Source: Clostridiales bacterium
Lineage (GTDB): Bacteria; Bacillota; Clostridia; Saccharofermentanales; Saccharofermentanaceae
Reading direction: 5' to 3'
DNA: 64,000 bases
NCBI GenBank assembly: GCA_017554745.1
Contig: JAFZHS010000019.1
Span: 1-64,000, forward strand
The position numbers were made by a program, and so were the translations under genes. Shown here piece by piece: positions 57,701 to 64,000 of this stretch. The notes beneath the pieces are model-generated. The model did no database searches and had not been told where the DNA came from. It was given only the letters and a program-made list of their open reading frames with translations. Within the stretch, counting starts at the first letter, position 1. Every line of letters begins with the position of its first letter.

Positions 57701-60085
57701 ATGAAAAAGCTGAAGATGCTGTCTTTGGCTATGGCTGTCGTAATGCTGGCGCCATCGCTTTTCGCGTGCTCGAAAAGCAAAAGCAAAAACACAAAAGTCA
57801 AAGAAAGCGATCCGTGGTTTGAATCGGTAAGGTTCGAGCTTGATGCAGAGCGCCTGCCTACCGAGATGTACGAAGGCAGCGTCATAGGATACAGCAACGG
57901 CAAAGTATTCCACTTATATAATCTTACGAATCTTGCAGATTACGACGATTACAGAAGAGCTTTTCTTGATACTTTTGATGAGCAGGGGACGATGTTAAGC
58001 CGTGTTAGGATCAAGGATCCGGAGGGCTTTGAGATCGACAAGATCCTGGGGCTAAAGCCCGACAGTGAGGGAAAAACGGCTGAAGTCCTGGCCAGGCTTT
58101 TTACGACCGGATCGTTTGAGATCGGCCTGTTCACGCTGGATATGGAGAGCGGCACTGTATCTAAGCCGAGACTTTTTAAGGGCAAGGACGGAGGCACGCT
58201 CCAGATAGAGGGCGGGTTTATGACGTGGGCAGGAGTCTCTGATGTCTACAGCGCAGGAGATTACTATATTCCCGTCATCTATTCCCAGGGTACAGGAACC
58301 GGTCTTAAATCGAATGCTTTTGTCTTCAGAGGTTCCGAATATCTTTCTGCGCTTGATATGACGGGCCTGCCGGAATTTTATGCACTTGATGCATTTTCCT
58401 ATAACGCCTCTGCCAAAACAGTTTTAACCGTCGGACATTCGCATGACGGAATGACGATACTTGAATTTGATCCGGAGACCGGAAAATGCATAAACAGCGC
58501 GAAATACACCATGCAGATAGATGACGATGTCAATCTGGCTGATTACCGTACGATCGCAAGCGGCGGACTTTATAAGATCGATACGCTCGGCAATATTACG
58601 ATGTTTGATCTGCAGTCACAGGAGGCTAAGACCGTCATTGACAACAACTGGTATACGCCTTATTTTTCAGACCTGTCTGAAGACGTGGAGCTTATAGACT
58701 GCACGGAAAATTCAGCTGTCATCTTCTCGAGAAAGGCCACTGCTTATTCGATAAATATCGCGGGCATGGATGAGACGGTTACGATCCTGAAAAAGGCCGA
58801 TAAAAACCCGCATGCCGGTAAGCAGGTCATTGAGATCGCGACACCCATAGATAAAGACATAACAGAGTATCTGTCCAATGCCATTTATGAATTCAACAGG
58901 ACCGACGACGAATATCTCATAAGGGTCTGGAGCAAGTATAAGACAGGCATTAAGGCGGGAAGGGATTTCTCGATCTTAAATGTTGATGACGAGAAGCTTT
59001 ACACGATGATCCAGGAATTAAACGGAGACGAAGCTCCTGATCTCGCGGTTGGCATACAAAATAATTATGCGATGCGTGATGAAGTTTTCGAAGATCTAAA
59101 CGGGTATCTGGACCAGGAGGTAATGGATAAGCAGTTTACCAACATCATTGATGCTTCGAAGATCGGAGGCAAGCAGTACTTCCTCCCCGTAACGCTTGAG
59201 ATAGAGGGCCTTGTAACGGATACGAGCCTCGTTGCACCGGGCGCAGTCGGAATTACTTTTGAAGACTTTGAGAAGATGATAAAAGATGACTTGGATGGCT
59301 TCTCGCCCTACGATTATCCGATGTCGACATACAATTACAAGAAGGATTTCATCTTGTCCTGCATCGATACGAAGGCTGCGATCGAGGGAGATGCCGTTAA
59401 CTTCGGGACGGATCAGTTTTATAAAACGGTTGAGTACGCGGACATCTTATTTACACAGGACGGCTATACAAAACCCGATGATTTCGAGTGGGCTGAAGAG
59501 ACTGCCAGAAACCGCGGCGCATGCCGCTATGAGCATGTGGGAAGCTTCATCGATTTTATCCATGCATGCAAGTCTTCAGAAGGAAGCTACACGATAATAG
59601 GCACTCCGTCCGTCGATGCTTCCGGCCCCAGATTCAGGGCGATAGAGACGGTCTCAGTCACGGCTTCTTCCGACATGAAGGAAGGCTGCAAGAAGTTCAT
59701 CAACTTCCTTTTTGCGGGTGCGGGCTACGGCGGCACTTCAAAAGAATTCTTAAATCTCGTTACCAACAAAGAGATAATGGCCAGGAACATCTCGATGATC
59801 TTAGAGAAGAATAATGCCGGCTATGAAGCGGATGTTGAGTTATCCCAATATATGGACTTCCTTACCGAGGATTCGAAGATATTCGGCTACAAGACCGCCA
59901 CCAAAGACATGGAAGATCAGATGATGGCAAGCCTTTCTTCGATCTCGACATATTACTACGACGATCCGGTCATAACCGCTTTCCTCGTTGAAGAGATCGC
60001 GCCTTATTACGCGGGCGACCGCACCATAGACGACGTGGTTAAGATCTTAAACGACCGCGCCAATAAATACGTTAAAGAAATGTAG
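57701..60085 (+). CDS. Large substrate-binding-type lipoprotein, paralog 3 (794 aa)
   Basis: A distant relative of the two tandem lipoproteins at the window's start, with the same order of parts. A lipobox LFAC (Cys23) and basic linker are followed by a strand-rich ~370-residue N-terminal region and a solute-binding-like half. The half has NAIYEFNRTDDEYLIRVWSK, ELNGDEAPDLAVGIQ and the ending YYAGDRTIDDVVKILNDRA. ATG 57701 has CGGAGG seven bases upstream. It lacks the upstream element of the other two and again has no permease nearby. It is just before a LytTR regulator and ABC exporter, but a terminator-like hairpin separates them. Confidence 0.82.
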   Translation: MKKLKMLSLAMAVVMLAPSLFACSKSKSKNTKVKESDPWFESVRFELDAERLPTEMYEGSVIGYSNGKVFHLYNLTNLADYDDYRRAFLDTFDEQGTMLSRVRIKDPEGFEIDKILGLKPDSEGKTAEVLARLFTTGSFEIGLFTLDMESGTVSKPRLFKGKDGGTLQIEGGFMTWAGVSDVYSAGDYYIPVIYSQGTGTGLKSNAFVFRGSEYLSALDMTGLPEFYALDAFSYNASAKTVLTVGHSHDGMTILEFDPETGKCINSAKYTMQIDDDVNLADYRTIASGGLYKIDTLGNITMFDLQSQEAKTVIDNNWYTPYFSDLSEDVELIDCTENSAVIFSRKATAYSINIAGMDETVTILKKADKNPHAGKQVIEIATPIDKDITEYLSNAIYEFNRTDDEYLIRVWSKYKTGIKAGRDFSILNVDDEKLYTMIQELNGDEAPDLAVGIQNNYAMRDEVFEDLNGYLDQEVMDKQFTNIIDASKIGGKQYFLPVTLEIEGLVTDTSLVAPGAVGITFEDFEKMIKDDLDGFSPYDYPMSTYNYKKDFILSCIDTKAAIEGDAVNFGTDQFYKTVEYADILFTQDGYTKPDDFEWAEETARNRGACRYEHVGSFIDFIHACKSSEGSYTIIGTPSVDASGPRFRAIETVSVTASSDMKEGCKKFINFLFAGAGYGGTSKEFLNLVTNKEIMARNISMILEKNNAGYEADVELSQYMDFLTEDSKIFGYKTATKDMEDQMMASLSSISTYYYDDPVITAFLVEEIAPYYAGDRTIDDVVKILNDRANKYVKEM

Positions 60086-60114
60086 GATACTTATCCTTCA
60101 TAACACTCTCCGAA

Positions 60115-60145
60115 AAGCGCAGGGCCTATATATGACCCTGCGCTT
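60115..60145 (+). terminator. Terminator-like hairpin after paralog 3
   Basis: A perfect 10-bp stem AAGCGCAGGG/CCCTGCGCTT around 11 bases is followed by AATTTAT, a poor T-run. Confidence 0.65.
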
Positions 60146-60203
60146 AATTTATCTGCGATTCGGGATATAATATTTTGTAAAACATCGCGAAAAGGAATCC
60201 TGA

Positions 60204-60638
60204 ATGAAAGTAAGATTCGAACAGGTTGATTCTCCCTCTAAGGAAGAAGCGGTCATCAGGGCCCAGTCCCAGACTGAGGACATCAAGGCCGCGATAGATC
60301 TTCTTGAGGGAAATGAGAGAAAGATCCCGCTCGTCAAGGACGGGAACAATATCTTCGTGGAGACATCAGCTCTTTACTATATGGAATCGGTCGACAAGAA
60401 GACCTTCGTATATTCGCGCTCCGGGTGCTACGAGACAAGGCTCAGACTGTATGAACTCGAAGAGACGCTGGGCGCTTATTTCTTAAGGGTATCCAAGTCC
60501 ATGATCGTCAATCTCAAAAAGATAAAATGCGTCCGTTCAGATATCAGCGGACGAATGGAAGCCACGCTCCTCAATGATGAGAAGATCGTGATATCCAGAG
60601 GCTATGTTAAAGAAATCAAAAGGAGGCTTGATCTATGA
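60204..60638 (+). CDS. LytTR-domain DNA-binding regulator
   Basis: A 144-residue protein with a LytTR domain at about residues 45-142: VETSALYYMESVDKKTFVYS, then FLRVSKSMIVNLKKIKCVRS and VISRGYVKEIKRRL. It has no receiver domain, so it is not a typical response regulator. This compact form is usually found with a DUF3021 membrane protein, which follows here with a four-base overlap. Together they are thought to control a neighbouring ABC transporter. AAAAGGA precedes the ATG. Likely sites are the 21-bp-spaced repeats at 61052-61085. Confidence 0.92.
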   Translation: MKVRFEQVDSPSKEEAVIRAQSQTEDIKAAIDLLEGNERKIPLVKDGNNIFVETSALYYMESVDKKTFVYSRSGCYETRLRLYELEETLGAYFLRVSKSMIVNLKKIKCVRSDISGRMEATLLNDEKIVISRGYVKEIKRRLDL

Positions 60639-61048
60639 ACAAGTTAAAAATGCTTTTTACACAGGCAAGCTTTATCTCCGTGGGAATCTTCCTGGGCGTC
60701 GGTATCGCCCAGCTCATATATCACCTGATGGGCGATGTATACGCTCCTGAATGGTACTTCAGCCTCAGCGTTATTGCCGCAGGCATAATCTGTTCGCTGC
60801 CTTCGCTTCTGCTCTGCGTAGAGAACTTCAAAACTTATCTGCTGGCAGTCCACTTCGGCATCCTTTTTATCGCAGTATCGCTTTTGGGGTTCCTCTTCAA
60901 GTGGTACACGAACATAGTCGGATATGCTATCGTAATGGGCATTTTCGTGTGCGTATATGCCTTCACATGGTTCGCGATGTTGTGGGTCTATAAGAAGGAC
61001 GACAAAGCGATAAACAGCGCACTGGATTCCATTAGAGACGAAGAATAA
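60635..61048 (+). CDS. DUF3021-family membrane protein
   Basis: A 137-residue protein with four TM helices (FISVGIFLGVGIAQLIYHL, YFSLSVIAAGIICSLPSLLL, YLLAVHFGILFIAVSLLGFL, YAIVMGIFVCVYAFTWFAML) and an acidic/basic C-tail. This is the DUF3021 pattern. It is the membrane partner of the LytTR gene, whose stop it overlaps (ATGA), with AAAGGAGG upstream. A role as inhibitor or sensor for the LytTR protein is inferred from the recurrent pairing. Confidence 0.9.
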   Translation: MNKLKMLFTQASFISVGIFLGVGIAQLIYHLMGDVYAPEWYFSLSVIAAGIICSLPSLLLCVENFKTYLLAVHFGILFIAVSLLGFLFKWYTNIVGYAIVMGIFVCVYAFTWFAMLWVYKKDDKAINSALDSIRDEE

Positions 61049-61051
61049 TCT

Positions 61052-61085
61052 GCAACTTGGTAGCCCCTTTTCGCAACTTGGTAGC
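61052..61085 (+). promoter_or_regulatory. Two 13-bp direct repeats with 21-bp period before the ABC operon
   Basis: GCAACTTGGTAGC occurs at 61052-61064 and again at 61073-61085, two helical turns apart. This matches the paired direct-repeat layout of LytTR sites. It lies between the LytTR-DUF3021 genes and the ABC transporter genes. Confidence 0.7.
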
Positions 61086-61161
61086 GTAAATATTCCCTTT
61101 TCTCCCCAAAGACCTAAGAATGTGTTCAAGCAAACAAGAACACATGGAAAGGGAGAAAGAC

Positions 61162-62067
61162 ATGAACATTATCGAAGTAAGGGATCTTACCAAGAAATAC
61201 GGCGAGCACCCCGCAGTAGACGGAATCAGCTTTGATGTCAAAGAGGGCGAGCTTTTCGCATTCTTAGGCGAGAACGGCGCGGGCAAATCCACTACAATCA
61301 ACATCATCTGCACTATCCTGGGGAAGACCTCGGGTGATGTCAGAGTGTGCTCGCACGTGCTCGGCAAAGAGGATGACAAGATCAGAAAAGAGATCGGCAT
61401 CGTTTTCCAGAATTCGGTGCTCGATGACATCCTCACCGTTGAAGAAAATCTCTATTCGCGCGGCAGCTACTACGGCTTTAGCAAGACGCAGGTCAGAGAA
61501 CGCATCATGGAATTTTATGAGAGCTTCGAGCTCGGAGAGATCATGAAGAGGAAATACGGCCAGCTCTCGGGCGGCCAGAGAAGAAGAGTCGATATCGTAA
61601 GGGCGCTTTTAAATAAACCGAAGATCTTATTCCTCGATGAACCCACGACGGGCCTTGATCCGAAGTCAAGAAAGATCGTATGGGATTACATCACATACTT
61701 GAGAAAAGAGCGCGGAATGACGATCTTTTTGACCACGCATTACATGGAAGAGACGAGGGATGCAGATCACGTCGTGATCCTCGATAAGGGCAAGGTCATC
61801 GCGCGCGGAACGCCTTCAGAACTCAAGAGCGAATACACTTCTTCGAAGTTCCTCTGGTATGCGCCAAGGAGTGAAGAGAATGATAAAGAGGCGGCAGCCA
61901 TAAATCCCGGTTTTGTCTATGATGCGGATCACTACAACATTTTCTTCGAAGGGGACATCATCAGCAAGATCAGCGGGAAACGCGAGCATTTCAGAGATTT
62001 TGAGATCATCAAGGGCAGCATGGATGACGTCTTCCTTAAGCTTACGGGAAGAGCTATGGAAGCATGA
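61162..62067 (+). CDS. ABC transporter ATP-binding protein (exporter type)
   Basis: A 301-residue ATPase. Walker A is GENGAGKSTTI (about residues 38-48), the signature is LSGGQRRRVDIVRALL, and Walker B is ILFLDEPTTGLDPKSRK. A C-terminal ~75-residue extension is typical of drug/antibiotic or ABC-2 exporters. ATG 61162 has AAAGGGAG eight bases upstream; an earlier ATG at 61120 lacks a site. It is coupled to the ABC-2 permease 13 bases downstream. It is likely controlled by the LytTR protein via the repeats upstream. Confidence 0.93.
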   Translation: MNIIEVRDLTKKYGEHPAVDGISFDVKEGELFAFLGENGAGKSTTINIICTILGKTSGDVRVCSHVLGKEDDKIRKEIGIVFQNSVLDDILTVEENLYSRGSYYGFSKTQVRERIMEFYESFELGEIMKRKYGQLSGGQRRRVDIVRALLNKPKILFLDEPTTGLDPKSRKIVWDYITYLRKERGMTIFLTTHYMEETRDADHVVILDKGKVIARGTPSELKSEYTSSKFLWYAPRSEENDKEAAAINPGFVYDADHYNIFFEGDIISKISGKREHFRDFEIIKGSMDDVFLKLTGRAMEA

Positions 62068-62080
62068 GAGGAGATTTAAT

Positions 62081-62989
62081 ATGCAGGGTTTTATCGGTTT
62101 AACAAGAAGAAACGTAAAGATATATTTCAAAGACATTTGCGCGGTCTTATTCTCGCTCATGTCTTCCATCATAGTTTTTGTGCTCTACCTTTTATTTCTG
62201 AAAGGCACGTTCGTTGATGCTATCGAGGGCTCGATGAAGGGGCTGGAATCCCTTGTAAATAAGGATGACACAGAGATGTTCGTAAACACGCTCCTTTTGG
62301 TCGGTATCATCGGATCTGCGACCATCATGATCCCCTATAACTGTCTGCAGACGATCGTCAAAGACCGCGAAAGGAAAGTCGACTGCGATATCCTCGCAAC
62401 ACCTGTGAAGAGGAGCCAGGTCATCTTGTCTTACCTTACGGCAGCAGTGCTCTCGTCATTCATCATGACTGCATCTCTTCTGACACTGGGTCTCGTCATT
62501 CTGGGATTCATGGGAAATATGCACATCACGGCAGCAGGCATCGCAGCAGCATACGGAGCAGTATTCTTGGGATGTCTGTCTTCGAGCGCACTCTTCATGA
62601 CGGTACTCATCTTCTTTAAGTCATCATCTGCAGCAGCCGCATTCTTCGGTATCTTAACTGCCGCATCAGGCTTCGTGATCGGTGCTTACATACCGATCTC
62701 ACAGTTCTCGTCAACGGTACAGACGGTATGCAATATCTGTCCCGCGAGCCAGATATGCGCACTCCTGCGAAACGCACTTTTATCAGGCATCGCTGATAAG
62801 ATGAACGACTCCATAGGCGGCCTCGACAACGGCTTATTCATCAGCTCCGTCAAGGAAACGATGACATTCAATTGCTCGGTATTCGGGAATCAGATGTCAG
62901 TAAATTCAATGTACATCTACGTGCTGGTATTTACGCTTGTAAGCCTTACGGCGATGGTATTCCTCTACACGAAGGTCTACAAAAAATAA
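62081..62989 (+). CDS. ABC-2 type transporter permease
   Basis: A 302-residue permease with six hydrophobic segments in the ABC-2 pattern: ICAVLFSLMSSIIVFVLYLL, a large extracellular loop, MIPYNCLQTIVKDRERKVDC, VILSYLTAAVLSSFIMTASL and FFGILTAASGFVIGAYIPIS. It pairs with the ATPase just upstream. AGAGGAG precedes the ATG. The substrate is not apparent; LytTR/DUF3021-linked exporters often handle peptides or lipid-like antimicrobials. It converges with the transglutaminase-like gene with only ten bases between and no terminator. Confidence 0.9.
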   Translation: MQGFIGLTRRNVKIYFKDICAVLFSLMSSIIVFVLYLLFLKGTFVDAIEGSMKGLESLVNKDDTEMFVNTLLLVGIIGSATIMIPYNCLQTIVKDRERKVDCDILATPVKRSQVILSYLTAAVLSSFIMTASLLTLGLVILGFMGNMHITAAGIAAAYGAVFLGCLSSSALFMTVLIFFKSSSAAAAFFGILTAASGFVIGAYIPISQFSSTVQTVCNICPASQICALLRNALLSGIADKMNDSIGGLDNGLFISSVKETMTFNCSVFGNQMSVNSMYIYVLVFTLVSLTAMVFLYTKVYKK

Positions 62990-62999
62990 GGAACAAAGA

Positions 63000-64000
63000 T
63001 CAGCTGCGGACCTTAAAAGAGATCAGCTTAAACAATAATTTCTTGTGAATAGGGAGTCTGGCGGATACTAACGCCAGGCCCTTATTGCCTGCCTTGACAA
63101 ATGTCTTCAGGTCATCAGCCGTTATGTCTTCATGGCTGAAGGACACTTTGTAGACGACCTCCATAGCTTTCGTAGGCAGGCCTTTTTTCAGGTATTTGCT
63201 CATCAGGTTGAAATAGTGATAGCGCTCTATGATCTTTCCGCCCAGATCCTTTTTGGAGAACCTTATCTTCCAGAAGATGAGCCAGAAAAGCTTTAAGAAA
63301 GCGATAACGAGAACGATGACAACAAGCGCAATAAGCAAACCTTTTATGTCACCGGTACTTTCCTCCGGAGCCTCGATGATCTCATCGGAAGTTTCTTCTG
63401 CCGTCTTTTCCTGATTATCGTTAGAAGGAAGTTCTTCAATGACGTCAAATCTGGTGCGCGAGAACTTGACATCTTCTATCTCCGGGTATGCCGCTGCAAC
63501 CGCATTGATGTCATAGTACTTGGCAAATTTATCCATGCCCGGTGTTGAGTCGCCCATGATCCATCCGTAACCGGACACGTAGAATTCGAACCAGCCGTGC
63601 GCCTGTGTAGAGTAGACAGTGCTCGTTGCCCCCGGATACGATCTGGGATCGACATAGCCTCTGACATATCTTGCGGGGATTCCGATCATTCGGAGAAGAA
63701 TAACTGTCGTGGTCGCATAGTGGACGCAGATGCCGGTCTTTCCATTGGTGACGAACCACGGTACAAAATCAACGCCGTTGGGCGGATATTCGGTATTTAC
63801 ATCGTAAGGATGCAGGCTTCTTACATATTCGGTAACGGCTCTGACTTTGTCGCAGTCAGACATTTCGCTCCTTCCGAAATAGATGTCCAGATACCAGTCG
63901 GGCAGGCTCCCGCTCATGATAAGCGCATCCCTGGTCCTTTCCGGAACTGCTGTCGTGATGCCGTAAACATAGGCTTCTTCATAAGTATCGTTGTAAATGC
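63000..64000 (-). CDS. Transglutaminase-like membrane protein, C-terminal part (start outside window)
   Basis: The frame is open to the window's right edge, so the N-terminus is missing. The visible ~333 residues contain a transglutaminase-like domain with catalytic Cys in GKTGICVHYATTTVILLRMI, His in AHGWFEFYV and Asp in WIMGDSTPG. An acidic linker (EKTAEETSDEIIEAPEES), one TM helix (LLIALVVIVLVIAFLKLFWL) and a cytoplasmic DUF4129-like tail follow. This is the TgpA-like arrangement, whose function in Firmicutes is unclear. An ATG at 63917 is internal to the domain and not the start. Confidence 0.88.
   Translation of the reverse strand, partial: IYNDTYEEAYVYGITTAVPERTRDALIMSGSLPDWYLDIYFGRSEMSDCDKVRAVTEYVRSLHPYDVNTEYPPNGVDFVPWFVTNGKTGICVHYATTTVILLRMIGIPARYVRGYVDPRSYPGATSTVYSTQAHGWFEFYVSGYGWIMGDSTPGMDKFAKYYDINAVAAAYPEIEDVKFSRTRFDVIEELPSNDNQEKTAEETSDEIIEAPEESTGDIKGLLIALVVIVLVIAFLKLFWLIFWKIRFSKKDLGGKIIERYHYFNLMSKYLKKGLPTKAMEVVYKVSFSHEDITADDLKTFVKAGNKGLALVSARLPIHKKLLFKLISFKVRS

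Overview
The window looks like chromosomal DNA of an anaerobic, Gram-positive, plant-fibre-degrading member of the Clostridia (Bacillota), such as occurs in gut or rumen. This is an inference. It rests on strong AGGAG-type ribosome binding sites, many lipoproteins with LAAC-type lipoboxes, a surface GH10 xylanase, a Clostridia-style Mg2+ riboswitch, LytTR/DUF3021 and DtxR regulators, and the absence of outer-membrane genes. TTG starts are frequent. I saw no rRNA, tRNA, CRISPR array, insertion sequence or phage block.

Layout. 1-5.7 kb: the 3' end of tuf, then two tandem ~810-residue substrate-binding-type lipoproteins that share an upstream element. 5.8-7.2 kb: an alanine-rich coiled-coil protein. 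7.4-12.7 kb: a complete polyamine operon (XRE-cupin regulator, potA, potB with an extra membrane module, potC, potD). 13-19.3 kb: a lone PD-(D/E)XK-like nuclease, proB, a class A penicillin-binding protein, an RlmD-type RNA methyltransferase and a P-loop protein. 19.4-25.6 kb: a same-strand run of small genes (2H phosphoesterase, toxin-antitoxin pair, TetR plus flavoprotein with clear operators, TfoX-like, GNAT, Nudix, DinB-like, ACT, and an XRE protein fused to a superoxide-reductase-like domain). 25.6-33.7 kb: a lipoprotein, the Mg2+ P-type ATPase mgtA, a membrane-anchored propeller-like protein, a GT-C glycosyltransferase, MscS and DUF3737.

33.9-38.0 kb: a DtxR-family regulator, two small membrane proteins and larE-larB-larC for the nickel-pincer cofactor, followed by an unassigned structured RNA candidate and a terminator. 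38.0-42.3 kb: an ECF sigma/anti-sigma pair and three tandem lipoproteins with a common N-terminal stalk and divergent heads. 42.4-44.9 kb: a cysteine-rich leader peptide upstream of metY and cysK. 45-51.8 kb: small unknowns, an aldo/keto reductase with two [4Fe-4S] motifs, a sigma factor fused to a transmembrane ectodomain, an M-box riboswitch with mgtE, a GNAT protein and a TSCPD protein. 51.8-53.4 kb: a lipid kinase and a PlsC acyltransferase. 53.7-64 kb: a GH10 xylanase, a GT-C membrane protein, a third large binding lipoprotein, LytTR-DUF3021 with an ABC exporter, and the C-terminal part of a transglutaminase-like membrane protein.

The strongest candidates for undescribed biology are the cysteine-codon leader in front of metY-cysK, the DtxR/small-membrane-protein/larEBC cluster with its trailing structured RNA, the XRE-superoxide-reductase fusion, and the membrane-tethered sigma factor. 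All functional statements are read from sequence motifs and remembered family features; no database search was run.
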